A stretch of 64,000 nt of DNA from Promerops cafer (lineage: Eukaryota > Chordata > Aves > Passeriformes > Nectariniidae), in assembly GCA_013398275.1 (NCBI GenBank), contig VZSE01005034.1, forward strand, positions 1,818,173 through 1,882,172, read 5' to 3'. Position numbers and translations under genes: made by a program. The notes beneath the pieces were generated by a model, which was not told the DNA's origin, searched no databases, and saw only the letters and a list, made by a program, of their open reading frames with translations. Below, one piece after another: positions 12,601-26,510 of this stretch; position 1 is the first letter of the stretch, and each line of letters starts with the position of its first letter.

Positions 12601-13826
12601 CCTTCTACAATTCTTTAGATTTATTTCTTTTTTTTCACCATAGATCATTCTCCCCTACTCACCGCTTGATTTGCTTCAGCCTTTTATCTTCCTCATTTCC
12701 TTCTGAACAGCAGCAGGAGGATAAGCTTTTATTGGCCACTTCTGTCTTTCCACAGGCCACAAACATACCTTTAACACTTCAGTAATTTCACCAAAGGTTC
12801 ATTACTTCCACTGCAACCCACAGACCATTTTTTTGTTGGTGGTGACATTTTCGTTTAGTTGGTTTGCTTTTGATTTAAAAAACCCCCACTATTAATTTCC
12901 CACTTAAATCTATGAATTCTCAGTACTTTTCCCAATAATATTCCTCCTCTTGTAGCTAGAGAATTTCAAATATCAGGCCTGTTTTCTTGTTTAGATAGAA
13001 CACTGATATTTCCCATATATTCCTTCTACTTCAATAGCAAGTTTAACACTCCAGTGGACAAGATGGTTTTAATGCAGAGAGGAACGGGATAGTCTGAGTT
13101 CACATATTCTCTTCCTCTCCTTTCTCTTCTCTATTCCCCTGGAAACCTTTCAGATTGAAACACAACCACTTGATTTAAAAACATCAGGCCCAGAAAACTG
13201 ATTCAGGTGGGTTTTTTTCTTGCAATGAGAAGATTTTACCAGGGCACATAAGGAATGCCAAAGCAGGTACAAATCTTTACACCCAATCTAAGTGAAAACC
13301 TCTCAACTCTTGGCAACTAGTCTGAGCTCTCCTGTAGTTTGTGTTTTATACTTTGCTTTTTATATTTTACACATTGAGCTTTGTTGTCAAGGAGTACTGG
13401 TGAGACAGATGCCCAAGTATCCGATATGTGTCAAGGTGTATGCACATTTTTAATTGCAAATAGTGACTGATTAGTAATGGGAAAGGAAATCAGCCTTCGA
13501 ATGACACAATCACATCCCATATTTTCCTGTTGCCACCTCTGTTGCTTGAAACGGGACAAAGGACAGCAACTTTTGTGGGTGGTCTGAAGATCTAAAACTA
13601 AAGTCAATAAATTCAATTAATAAACAAAATAAATAATTTATAAGAATTATACACTCCAGCAGGAGCTATTCTGACCTGAGTATCAGAGAGTTTTGGGTTC
13701 TCTGCAAGTCATGAGAAGATGTCTGTGGCCAAATTTTGGAGTTTTGTGGGCTTCACTTCACCTTCACTCTTTTTAATTAAACATTCTAAAGCACTGTTGA
13801 TTTACACTGATGTATTGTCATTGCTG

Positions 13827-13843
13827 TTTTTTTTTTTTTTTTT
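13827..13843. repeat. Homopolymer T17
   Basis: Uninterrupted run of 17 T in intronic DNA. Confidence 0.9.
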
Positions 13844-16800
13844 AACCCAAAACCACTCTGTACCTGACTATTAACTTTCTACTTTATTAGGTTTAAGTTT
13901 AGCAAACCCACAGTGTTTGCTTTCACTAAACTCCTTGGTACGGCTAGTTTAATATTTAACAATCTTTCAGGCAGGGTAAAGAACTGCCTCTTTTTTTTTC
14001 CTTTTTTAAAATCCCAGTGTGACTTTGCCCTTGTTAGTCTAACAATAGGTTGTTCCATCGCTGAGCACATGGATAACTGCAAACACTGCTGAAAGGTTTG
14101 GAAGACAAAGGGAGAAAGGCGGATACGCGGCGGTGCCAAAGTCACTTTGACAGAGGTTCTCTGGTGCGTAGCAACAATACAACAGCCTGAACTGTTTAAC
14201 GCTCACTTAAACATAACATCAGCCTTCATGTAATATCTATAAATAACAATGCTACTTGAAGCAGTGGGAGAGCCAGAACTTCATTTTAAAGTGTTCTAAC
14301 TCAGTGATTTATGCACTGCAATCAAACTACTGTATTATAAATGGAAAATATAAAGCTTCGTACGTCCAATTTTCTGACTTTTTGTAATACATCTGTAGTG
14401 TAAGAAATCTTCCTCTTCCTTCCCTCAAAACCAAACAGATGGCCGGATGAAGCAGCGTGTCTGAAAAGCTCTGCTGTCAGCTCACTGCTCTGGCTGCATG
14501 TAACACCCCATCCACCCCCAGGCCCGCACAAAATCACACAAGTTCAGTGCAGAATGCTACAGGACAAGTACGAGGTGAGAAAAAACCAAAACAAAACCTC
14601 AAAAAAACTCCCCCCAACAAATGCAAAGCTCAACCCCTGTATTCCATAGTTGTTTCTTTTGTTTCTTATGAAGTCTTGGAAACACAGTCACAGCTAAACT
14701 CCTTTTGCGATTAAAGGCAGAACAGGATGGATTAAACCATTATCATGTCTTTAAATGCTGGGTGAAAGCTGGTATGCACCCGTGGAAAATCAAAACAGAT
14801 GCTACCTCGGCCCCATTTCAACAGCCCCTGCAACCAGAGGGAATAGTTCCTGCGTTAGTAACCAGCATTTCAACTGGAAAGGCTCCGGGTAAATTAGCTG
14901 TAAAGCATCTTAATTAAAATGAGTATGGTGGTTTTGGCTCGCTCAGCCTGTCTCCTTCTGATTTGTTACATCACATACCATCACAATTTTGGCACAACTG
15001 GCGTTGCTTTTATCGAAAAAGTGAGTCAAGAAGAAAGAGAAAACAAAGTCCTGCACTACAGTGTTGCATTTCTCTGGCAGTACAGAAACCCATTTGGTAG
15101 CTTTCTGCAGATAAGATTTTGCCTCCCTTGCTATTCTGAACTCAACAGCTTGGCTATGCCTGCAGAGAGCGTGTCTGTCCAGTCTCATGTAAATTATCTG
15201 TCAGTTTCATGAAGCTGATGTTTAACACTGAATTCCAGTAAGAATGCATTTACCAGAGGAATACTGGCTTTTCATTTGCTGAACAAATATTAGGCATAAT
15301 TCTTGGATGTCCTACACCTGTGCATCTGAACAGGACACATTGCTGCTCTGAGCTGGTGCTAGCTAACAGAGAGGAACTGATCTGGAGAGTCAGTCTGTGA
15401 CAAGAAGTTACTTCTTAACAAATCAAAAACAATGAACATCAGATTTTGGAAGTCAGTGAATGTTCCATTTGAAGTGTGTGAAATAACCATAGAGCCAAAA
15501 AATCTCTGCATCTCTGTTTGAAGGAACACAGAAAGAAACACGCATCTGTCCAACTAATGTAAAAAATTCATTTAAGTGTGCAACTTGGTGTAACAGCATG
15601 TGAATTTGGCAAAACCAAAACACAGGGAAATTGTCTAAGGTCATGTTTGTAACAGAAAAGCTGAGTTTCTATTCAGCAGATCTTGTACTGAGGTACACCA
15701 GGCTATTCTGTCTCTAAAAAGCAGGTGGCACATTTCTGTATCATTACTATGATCTGCCTCTTAAAGATAAACATTCAAGTTTTAGAAACACACTCATTTT
15801 TTCACTAACTCTGTAGTAGAGTTAAAATTTCATACTGCCATCAAGTTAAGGTTAACATTTATAAATTACTCTGGTTTCACAATGGGTTTTGCTCGGCTAA
15901 GTGACTTCACATTAATTAACTTGTAAGAACAAACTCTTGTGGTTTGCTGTCTCAGGATGGTATAATAATCTAGATTAGATGAAAAATTAATTACAGTCCA
16001 TAAACTGTAAAAGGATCAGAAGGGTTTTGTATTTTGACCTGTCAGTCATAACACTTTTATGGAGAAGGCTTTCTGCTTTCATGAATGGTGACTACATCAT
16101 GGAGCAGCAACCTTTAACAATCTTTTTCAGTGAAAAATAGTGGAACTGTTTATATTTTGGAACCTATTTTTAACAGAGGCCTCACCAACAATGTAAGAAT
16201 TTGTCTTAATGACGAGTAGTGTTAACCCAATTTCTTCCCCACATTCAGACCATGGTCATCAATAGGCAAGTAGCCCTTGAACTCCTATAATTAGTCCTGC
16301 ATTTAAATTCCTATTCTACAAAGGAAACAAATTAGTATGAGAGGGACCTAAAAATAAAATTGCAGAACTTTATGAGCACGGTGATGGTGACACAATAGTT
16401 TGGTTGCTTTTTCCATGCAGAAGTATTCCCAAAGCTATCAACTTACCCAGCTGCATGGCCTGTAAGATCAACAGAATTGATACAGGGGCTGGTGCAATTA
16501 CAAATGAAACACATAAAAACAAAAGAGACAAGGATGAAAAGTGCTGCAGTCCATTCTTTTATGGTACTTAATCCCTTAAGGACTTACTGGCAGTACAAGC
16601 ATTTTGTGATAGCACAATGTATCTCAGTGCTTTCCTCCCTCTCCACAGTTCCACACTGTTTGCCCTGATGGCCAGACTCCACAGTTTGATATAGCGTGTA
16701 TTTTTATCCCATTTTCTCCACATAAATAAGTAGCAGAATAAGTAGCACAGAAGGAAACAGACTCAAACTGCCGGTAGAGTACGATGTCAAGTGACACCTA

Positions 16801-18628
16801 GGAACAGGCTTGCATTTTCTTTTGCTTTTAAAATTTTAATATAATTGTGGGAATGGGATATAAAAAAGAAAATGCAGCAAGAAAGCTGTGGATAACTCCA
16901 GAGAAAGTAAATGAAAGGCTACCAAGTACACAAAAACAACTTCAAGGAAATAGCAGAATTTTCAAAACTAAGTTGTCTGGGGAGTACTTTTTATGTGCTT
17001 GCAGCCAGTTTCTAAGTGTGTTCCCTCTGCTGAAGGGATCATGTGCTTAACACATGTGCTCCCTCAGGATTAGGCAACTGACAGTTGTGCATATTGCAAA
17101 ACATGCTGACACTCCCTAGCAGCTCTACAGGAAGGGGATTATATATCCCAGTGATACCAGGCCAAGAGAGACCCTGGGAATAAGGAAACTGGCACATCTG
17201 AGTAAAGGGTCACTTAAAACGCTTCTAACCACAAACCCTCCCCATCCCATTCTTCTAACTCAGCTGCAAAGCCTAGGAGGAAGAAAGGGCATCGACTGCA
17301 ATGAAACTCTCCTTTCCAAGAAGCAAACCAGCCTTTCTGGCCACCAGCTGTAACAGCTCCCCATGGACCCCTTGCCATCCCACGGGACCACAGCAAGCAA
17401 ACGGGATGCTGCCTGCCCAGCTCCTGTACTGGGTGTGGGACTGGCACTGCTGTGCCTGGCACACAGCCCCTAAGGTCCCCATGCATCAGCAGCTCAACCC
17501 CCAGCAACAGCGTTTGAAAGATGGCAGGAAAGAGAAGGCAATTCCACCTGAGAAATGTAACACTGGAAGTCCTGACTGCTTCTGACCATCACAGATGCTG
17601 CTACACTCTCCACGAGAACAGCTGGTCTCCTGGACTGACTCCAGCTGGTGTAGCTGTGCTTACTGGGCAATTATACCTTCTGAAATTGTGCCGGCAGTTT
17701 CAGTTTGCCACGGTGCTATTCACTTCCTTTCAAGCTGCCGTGGAACGTTACGGCACGCTGACAAGCAGCTGTCATCTCTCACCCACGAGGTGGCTGCGTG
17801 GCGGTGGCGAGTGGAAGCCATTCCTGTGCGTGCACCGTGTCCTTGCCCAGGACTAGAAAATGCTTTGGGGTTCCTTGGGGGTGAGCAATGCTATGTAAGT
17901 GTAGAGTCATAGTTATCAAATGGTAGAATAGCTCACTGCAATGTAGCCAGGATGCTCTGGGTTATTTCAATCTTTGAATTTAATATAATCTTGTAAAAAT
18001 CTTCTGCCTCTGGTGGGTGAGTAGAGCTTCATAGCTCAACAAAAATGAAGTGAGAACTATTATAAATTCCAGTCTGTACACATAACACACAGTAACAGTG
18101 TGTTTTAATTTGTTTCAACAATAGAAAAAAAATTGAAGATCATTGAGCTTCTTACCCATGCCTTAAAAGAAAGCATGAGGCAGCCACCCCTCATTTCCTC
18201 TAGCAAACCACTGAAGGATCCTGTAATATTCGGATTTTGTTCCAAAGAGGACTAAAATCTCTGTTACCAGCACAGCGGGCAACTAGCATAGTAGTGTTCA
18301 TGGGTACTCCATGAATGACCCCCACAGCCAATGAGGATAATTCAGGCCCAAAGGTGTTATCATTGTGAGATCCATTCAGATCATGACTGACTTCTTTAGA
18401 GAGAAACCAACTCCCTGAAGCATCTCCAGGTTCACTATCTCAGCCATTCAACTTTGGAACATCTTGTTGCCGAGTCATGAAATAGCTCATACCTCACTTA
18501 CAACAAAATCCCTCTGACACCTTCAGCCATCTCTGCACAATCTCAAAAAAGAAAACTGACAATAATCAACAAATAACCCCAAACCTCTACACTGAAGCTA
18601 AAAAAAAAAATCCATAATAATTTTATTT

Positions 18629-18646
18629 AAAAAAAAAAAAAAAAAA
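18629..18646. repeat. Homopolymer A18
   Basis: Uninterrupted run of 18 A in intronic DNA. A shorter A run precedes it at about 18600-18610. Confidence 0.9.
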
Positions 18647-21476
18647 GGTATTCTCTGGGTGGCCTCTACAAGAAAGAGAGATTCTAACTAATAATTGAAA
18701 AGATGCTGTTTATCCAAATGACGTACCTCTGTAGTCAGACAACTTAATAAAATCACTGGTAATCTTCATGCCACACCATCAATCAGCATCTTACAGCTTC
18801 CCCAGGCACAAACAAAATCCTATGACATGCCTGTTTTGCTTTGGAAATGACTTGGTGTTATAAACAGTATTCATTAGAAGGGTGAGTGGTGTCAGAGCTA
18901 CAAAACTGTGCTCCCAATACACTTCTGCTATTAATAGCATACTGCTATACATTTACATAAGATTGTATCTTCCTTCTAATTATTTCCTAAGGTAGACTTC
19001 AGCTGTGAAATCAAAGGGTTTTTTGTCTAAAACTTTGTCAGGCCTATGGTGTACGAAGCCAAATTCTGTTTGGCCTGTGGAGCACTGGCAATTTTACTTT
19101 AAGGAAAACCTTATGCTCACAGACTGCAAACAGTAGAACTGAAGCCCAAGCATTCTCTGAAACACTTATAGTCTTTCTTTTTCTTCAACATCTGACTAAT
19201 TTTATCAAAACATTCAATTATTTTGACAGTTTTACCTGTCTGACTACTGTTCCACCTACAGGGGACAAGCACAGACTGGCTTCCCATGGCAATGGGTGAC
19301 TCTCTGTGTTCCTAAGATGCAAATGTTAACTGAAGCTCCTCTGGCACACCTGGGACATTGTACCTCCTCCCACCCTGTTAATTCCTGGGCAGTTGCCATT
19401 TACACTGCTGCATTACCTTCCCTGTACTTTCCAGTTTTAGGCAACTCAATGATGAAAGAGTCTTCAATGCCTCTTTCTCCTACAGCTTTTATTTCTGGCT
19501 CCCCCAATATTTTTGGGGAGAGATAACAGCTTTGCTTCTTCAGAATTTAAGCAGTGCATCTCACAACCCTTCATCAAGACAGCACAAAGCTGACATCCTC
19601 ATGACCATTTCTTTCTACCAGCTTCTCTACCAGTATGAACTTTCTAAGCTTTCTTTAAGCTGTTCTGGAACATAAGAATCAAAAATTCTCTGCCTGGCTT
19701 TCCCTCTCACCTGCCTACTCGGTATCTTTAATGTAAAAAAAAAGATTTTTACATTATGCATGAGCATAGGCATAGATTTTCAGACTACTGCAGAATCAAG
19801 TGTAGTTTAATTAATCTCTTTAAATCTTTCTCCTTCATGAACATCTTAAAAAAAAAGGGCTATTTCAAACATTTGACTCCTATTGATACTAGAGTACGCT
19901 AGTAGGATTTAGCAGTGAAACACCTACCAACATACTAAAAATGAGTGTGGTACTACAGAAACCCCAAACTGATGGGTGGTATCTATGCAAGTGAAGTAAT
20001 TCATCACGTGGTGAGACAAAGTTATATCAAACGTGAAGCACAACCAGTCACTTAGAAAAATGCAGCATTATGACATTGTCACAAAAGTTTGCCTTAAGCA
20101 CACATGCTACCAAAAAACATAAATTGAAAAAGTGTTGGGGCTTCTGTTGTTACAGTTCATTTTGAGTTTTTTTTCCCCTTCTAATGCTAGCTAACTCAGA
20201 GAAGCAAAACAATGCTAGAATTAAACTGATCTAAACGTTAAGAAATCTTTACCTTAGCTCTCATTAGCAGACTCACTATTTACCAGGAAAGTACAGCAAT
20301 GACAGTGCATTGCCATCTTGAGGCTTCCTACAGAACTGCACAGCCCAACCAAAACACATCAACCTGTTACCAACCATGGCACTCATTCAGTCAGAAGTGC
20401 CAAAGCCATTATAAAACGCAGCATTAACACCATTTTTTTTTCTTTATTTTTATGCCAGGGCCTCTATAATTCCATTTTGGGACTGGATATAGTTCTAAAG
20501 AGGGAAAACCCTTACACAGAAAAAAAACAAACAAACAAATAGAGCTATTTAGCATAATGTCAGAAAGAGAATCAAGATTATTCATCTCCTATTAGCAAGA
20601 AAAATCTGAAGTTAAAGATTAATAATAATACAGATTTCCCAGATCCTTTGAAATTACTACACAAGTTTAATTCAGCACCAAAGACTGATTTAGCTTAAAA
20701 AATTAGCCCAAGTAACTACTGCATGTAATACTATGAAAACCAAAATACACAGTTACACATATAAACGTATCTGTATTATCTGATAACATAGGAGGGCTCC
20801 TAAAGAAAACAGAATGCTTTCCAGAGAGAAGACATTCTGGTGTGGGTTTAAAGGGTTAGAAATCACCAAAGTTCATTCAAAGGTAGTAGCTATGTGAATT
20901 GTCCTTGCAAAAACTCTTACACAAATCTCTGTAACTCAAACTTACATAATAATCTGTCACCCTGCTCAAATAAAATCTACAAATGTCAAATACATAAACA
21001 CTCTAATGCTTCAGCCTTATTTATCTTTTTTTTTGAAAAAATTAATTATTACTTCTGAAAAGATCACTTGGAAAACATGTGTATATGGATAATATCAACA
21101 TACGTCGATATTCCTACCTGAAACAGCACGGACTATGCTTGCATCTACAGTCACATGGGAAGCACCAAGATGAAACTGGGGGGTGTATATACATATAATT
21201 GATTGGTATAAATGCTTTTAATAGAGGTGTGAGGCAACTGGTTTTGCTTGTTTGTGAAACCAATTACCTCTAGGAGGCTACTTACAAAGGGCTACTGGTT
21301 TACTAAAACGGCTAAATTTGGGTTTTTTTCTCCTCTTTTCCAAGCAAACTGGCCTGTACTCAAAACCCACAAACAGCCATTTGAAGCGTGTTGTTTTTAC
21401 ACCCAAGGTGAAGTTTGTTTTCCTGAGCCATCCAAAGGTCTTTAGGTGAACAAGAAAAAGCCTCTCTGGGAGTTAC

Positions 21477-21640
21477 CTGCTTGGTTTGGAGGCTGCCAGC
21501 CCTTGGCAGAACCCAGGGGTGCCGCTGGCTTGAGGACTGCGGCAGGCGCGGTGAGAGCAGGAGCAGGTCTCACATCCACGTTGTCCTGGCAGGCAGGGAT
21601 GCTCCTCACTGGGGCAGGCTGGGCAGCTTCCAGGGAATCA
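21477..21640 (-). CDS. PDLIM5: PDLIM5 exon: Pro/Ala-rich linker
   Basis: This 164-bp internal exon has a TTTCTGAGCAG acceptor and a GTAACT donor. One base (T) completes the previous codon, 54 codons follow, and one base (G) is passed on. It encodes DSLEAAQPAPVRSIPACQDN, then VDVRPAPALTAPAAVLKP and AAPLGSAKGWQPPNQA. It aligns loosely with the disordered mammalian PDLIM5 linker between the conserved mid-region and LIM1; the shared landmarks are the xSxE start and the W-Q-x-P-N-Q end. No folded domain is visible. It is GC-rich against its AT-rich flanks. It joins in phase both to the 41199 exon (AA+T, Asn) and to the candidate cassette exon (AG+T, Ser). Confidence 0.93.
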
Positions 21641-24600
21641 CTGCTCAGAAAGGAGGGAAGAGTAAATAAAGGCATCTAGCTAGAACAGGAGAACTTGTGA
21701 AATGGAGAGGTGGAGTGACATTCCCTCACCCCGGTGCAACAATGCAGCCCCACTAGTCTGTCATCACCAACAATGCTGTGGTAGTTACACACTGAAGCAG
21801 CTTTCTAAGAACTGGACATTTGAGTAAGGTCTGCCAAAAGTCAATATAGTCAACTAAACCCCTTCAGAATTTTCATTTTAAAAGAGTTGTAAGTTTCTTT
21901 AGTCATTAAACAACATGCACAATATTTTATATTGCCCCTTTAGAGCACTTTACAGCTGCTTTTATATTTTAAGGGTTGGCAGAATTCTTTTAGCTCTTTA
22001 AAAACACACATGATGAAAACTGAACTTAATCACAATTCACATGGAGTGCAAGTAGCTACTAATTACACTGCTAGTAAGAAAATTTTTCATTTCTCACTTG
22101 CCTTTGGGAAGCTGAAAATAAATATTTTTATTTAAAATATTCAAAGTAAAGGAGTAATTACTAATGAAGATCATTTGCAAAACAAAAGTACACCAAAGCC
22201 AGGAAACTAACAACATTGTGAAATACAGCCAAATACATACATGAAATACCATTCCAAAAACATATTTTGCACAATTTGGAAACCCCTTGATAACACACTA
22301 GAAACCTTGTATTCTTTCCTCTATTGAAGAAAAACAAATTTACACCACATGTGCACCATGTGTATTTTCACCAGGTCATTCCCAGAATTACAGATTGTGC
22401 CAAGTTTGTAAAGTAAAAATCCACAAGCTATTTTTACTTTACAAGTGTTGCACATGCACAGTATTGCCTTGCCCATATGACATGCAACAACTGGAACACA
22501 CAATGAGGCCAAAACACAGGTTCATAACCTTGAGTTCTTTTTTCACCTCTAAATTAACAGGGTAAATAATTCATGTATTTAGAATCTTCTTCCGGGTAAG
22601 GGATAAAAAAGTTATTCACAGTTTGGAGAATAAATCTGAATGCTCAGTTTAATGAGTAACAGCTATGGCACTTGTAGGCTTTTGGTAACAGCAGCAGCTG
22701 TGGTGAACCAGCACTGGTGGATTTGGTGTACACAGCATGCACAAGCCCAGAGAAGCACAAAGTGAGACCTTGCATTCCATTATCTTCAAATGTTGAAAAG
22801 ATATTTAAAGACATTTTTATGGCTCAAATGGAGGCATTGAAGGTGCACGTTAAATTCCTTTGAGACTCATGTTCCAAGTCTTTATTACAGGCAAGTTTTG
22901 AGGCAGTGGAGATACAGGGCATAAAAGTGCTAATGCAGACTGAAAGAAAAAGGATAGGCAAGTACCCTCTGATGTGAAGCAGCAGCAGTAGTTGAAAATG
23001 ACAAGGTAGTTTCAGATTGGCTTCCACAATGAAAAAAGAGCATGTCTGTGACTTAATTGTTACAGAAACATCCTTCTGTACTGTTGAATATATTTGACAT
23101 GTAACCCATCAAACCCATTCCAGGCCAGAGCCCCACTGCAACTTGAAGAATTCCTTGTTAACACTGTTGGTGCTAAAAAAAGAAAGTTTCCTCCTTCTCC
23201 ATCCAAGAGACTCATTGCTGCTTGTCAAATAACTTTTCAAGTCTAGCACCTCTTTACTGCCTTTGTCTGGAATATATAAGTCATAAATAATACAAATCAT
23301 CAGTCAGAAATAAGAAAATCCTGCTGACTCAGCAACTATCTTTTACAGCAGAGGCTACTTGACAAGCAAAAATGGATTTCAGACAAGCAGAAAAGGAACC
23401 CTCCAGGGAGAAGATGGCAAGGAAGCAGCCTCTGATGGAGGCCCACAAGGCTCATTGCAATGCTGGTTGGAAACTCTACCATTGCCATTTTTGTGGTCCT
23501 ATTCTAAGGCTTGTGAATGACGTGGCATGCCAGTTTCTGCAGCAACAGAATGTTGGAGACACTCAGGCTTTCATTTAGAAATTAGGTGAAATCCTAAAGA
23601 TCCCAAACTAAAAGACAATTATAAACCCAGGTATAAGCTACCTCTGATTTTTTTTATCACCTCTGGAAGTTTATGTGCCAGAAGGCTCAAGCAAGAAGCT
23701 TCCCAAGAGAAAAGCCTGAAGCCATCACTCTGACAAAGAGGATGTTACTGGCCTCAGGGCAAAACTTCTGATAGGTCTTGGACACCCTTTGTATTGCGTG
23801 TCTGAATCTTTAAAGCAAAAATTGAATAAACTCAAGCCACCAGCTCAGCCTGTTAATTTAACAGGCAGGCTGCTACTGCAGCCTGGCAAGTGTCTACTGT
23901 GTGATATTGCCCACCTATGGCAGGCTGCATGAAATAATGCACCATTTTTCTGGAGTTACAGCCTCCAATCAGCTGGCTGCCAGTGCACATGCAGTGTTCT
24001 CTGCAGAAAGACAGATCCCTCTTTGTCTCACTTTCAAAGTCGCACTGCACATTCAGCAGCATCTCCCTTGTAAGAGGTTCAACCTTTTAAATGCTGAACT
24101 TCAAATTCATGCTGTAAAGTTAATTCCTCAATACTTTACTTCGTGTTTTTCTACACCGAGAAACACTCAAACTCCGGTTATTGTTATCCAGCTTTACAAA
24201 TATAGTGATGGATCTTTCCAGAAGTGCACTTATCTTCTACAAGTGGCTGTACAATGCCCACAATTAGCCCCACTAGTACTTTGCAACTCAGTTTCACCAT
24301 CTAGAAAATACAGGATTTGAAGAGACAAAAAAAAATACTGAAATGTAAGAAAGTAAATATATTATGGAAGAGAGCTCCCACCTCTTTTCAGTGTCATCAC
24401 TGGGAAGCTCAGGGAGGAATGATAAACCTTATGTATTTACCAAGTTCTGTGTGAATACTTTCTCAGACTTCCCAGCTGACACTCAGAGGTCAGCTTCAGG
24501 TCAAGAACATTTCGATGTCAGAACTTGTAATATTATTAATGACACACCAACCTTCTGCCTCTAGCATTAACATTTTAACTCTGTTCCGTAACTCTTAAAC

Positions 24601-25423
24601 CACTCCTCCTCCACCTGATGAATACTTACAGCAAAAATCAAAGTTTTCCATGATAAAAATTAATGCAACCAAGAGGCTCATCCCTGCAAGCCAACATTTC
24701 CTGCAAGCTGTGAATGCTCAACCTTTGAGCAAGGGGTTTTAACACTGCAAGAACCAAGGAAGGGTGAAACATGAGTCTCTCAGACTCAGTCTTGTGTCCT
24801 GAAAACCCATGAGAAGTTTGATTAATAAGCTATGGGAAAATCAATCAAAATAATTCTAGAAGTGTGTTGCAAGGGAAACAGATTGCAAAAATAGTCCAAG
24901 AAAAATGTCTGGCAAAGAAGTAAGCCAAAGACACCTCTCTATTTTTTACATATGCTAGCTTATACTTAACAGACACGCCTGAAATTCCATGGAGAACAGC
25001 TCCTACCACACAGTGCAGCCTTATTTTATCTAAGTAAATGTGTGTATGGAAAACAAACAAATTTCTGGGGAGCCAGTCAGGAGGCTTGGGGGGACAAACA
25101 GGGCTCCAGTGCCAGTGCAAACTTTATTCAGAGCTCACAAAAGGCTCCTCAGACATATCCTGTCTCCTGGTCAACAAAAGCACTGTGGAAACTGGGAAAA
25201 AGACCTAGAAAAAGCAAGCAGTAATTCCTCCTCCTGTGAGGGAGGAAGTGGGTCCAAGTCACACATGATATAAGCACCAGTTTTTCAGAGGCCAGGCTGA
25301 ACACATTTCGGAGGCATTTTAAGAAATTTGCACAGGAAAATCCTTCTGAATGTATTTAGAGGTTTTGATGCTTCTCCCTCCCTCAAAAACTCCAAACCCA
25401 CCAAAAACACCACAAAAAAGACC

Positions 25424-25536
25424 AAACAAAACAAAACAAAACAAAACAAAACAAAACAAAACAAAACAAAACAAAACAAAACAAAACAAAACAAAACAAA
25501 ACAAAACAAAACAAAACAAACAAACAAACAAAAACA
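25424..25536. repeat. (AAAAC)n microsatellite, about 19 units, with (AAAC)n end
   Basis: Perfect pentanucleotide CAAAA units run from about 25427 to 25520. They change to tetranucleotide CAAA units up to about 25535. The low-complexity reading frames over it (Lys-Gln-Asn or Phe-Cys-Val repeats) are artefacts of the repeat and not genes. Confidence 0.97.
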
Positions 25537-26482
25537 GAGAAGAAAAACACATGGTCTGCAGCTATAGATGCCTAAACCTCCCTCCATCCTTCCATGGCAA
25601 CTCCTATACAATGCTGCCCAGAATGTCTTCAGACAAAATTCAGGGAAGCTAATAATGGAGATGTTGTTATCAGCCAAAGGAGAACCTACTAAATAACTGA
25701 AAAGGAATTGAGCTTGCTGTCATGTAACTTCTAAAAGCACTAAAGTGTTAACAAGGGCCAAGTCACCTGGACTTTCCCAAGCAGGTTCAAGGGATTTGGT
25801 TGGACTTTCTCCTCATGCAAGCCCAAGATATTAGCTATCCATCTGTAAAAATTATCAGTTGAGCCCTGAGCTCAGTCTGATACATCAGAATTTTACTAAT
25901 AGTTTTGTGGCTAAAAATGATGAGTAGCTTGTTAAACTAACTTGCTCTGTGTTGTCCAGAACAACTGTGGAAGTAAGGAAGAAGTCCCCTGTGGTGTGAG
26001 GAAATCTGCTGACAGGACAGGTCATGTAGTATCTAAGGGATAGTTTGTAAATGCCTTCTCCAGATAGCCAGGAATTCTGTGACTTGGATCTCAGGTCTCA
26101 GTTGTTTGTCATACAAATCACGTGCTATATTTTGTCCAGTATCAAAATACACAATAGCTGAAAAAATATATATAGGAAACCAGAAAAAGGTAGCTATGAG
26201 AACGATGACAAAAGTCCATGAACAAGGGAAGTACAGATGGCTTTTTGCAAGGGTTTTCTAGTCTAACAATAGAGAAACAGAAGACAAGAAGCACCGAGTG
26301 CTGACCTTGTTCCCACCCCTACTACAAGCCCATGGTGTCAGTCAGTGTTTACATTTCATCTTAACCTAACAGTGCTCCAGTATCTTGCAAGAAAGAAGAA
26401 AAGCAAAATAAAGTAATAGAAAGAAAGAGCAGAGAAAGTCATCTGGGTGGAGATATTTCTGTATCAAATTACAGGGAGGGAC

Positions 26483-26510
26483 TATGTAACCCCTCCTATG
26501 TAACCCCTCT
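26483..26510. repeat. Two-copy 14-bp tandem duplication
   Basis: The 13-mer tatgtaacccctc occurs at 26483-26495 and again at 26497-26509, a period of 14. This is a small recent slippage-type duplication in an intron. Confidence 0.85.

Larger units (their letters stand above)
9645..21476 (-). other. PDLIM5: PDLIM5 intron upstream of the LIM1 exon
   Basis: This 11.8-kb intron has a GTAACT donor and a TTTCCCCAG acceptor. No CR1 copy was recognised in it. It contains a T17 tract (13827-13843) and an A18 tract (18629-18646). A GC-richer block of unknown nature lies at about 17270-17870. The rest is AT-rich DNA without a gene that I can support. Confidence 0.85.

Noticed and set aside
16447..16459. 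13-nt stretch between a TTACAG acceptor and a GTAAGT donor
   Set aside because: The sites look good, but 13 nt would shift the PDLIM5 frame and no conserved residues are involved.
17214..17912. Overlapping open frames of 94-111 codons on both strands
   Set aside because: They arise from the higher GC of the block. No frame has recognisable homology or exon signals.
25285..25677. Open frames of repeated Phe-Cys-Val or Lys-Gln-Asn on both strands
   Set aside because: They are translations of the (AAAAC)n microsatellite and not coding sequence.
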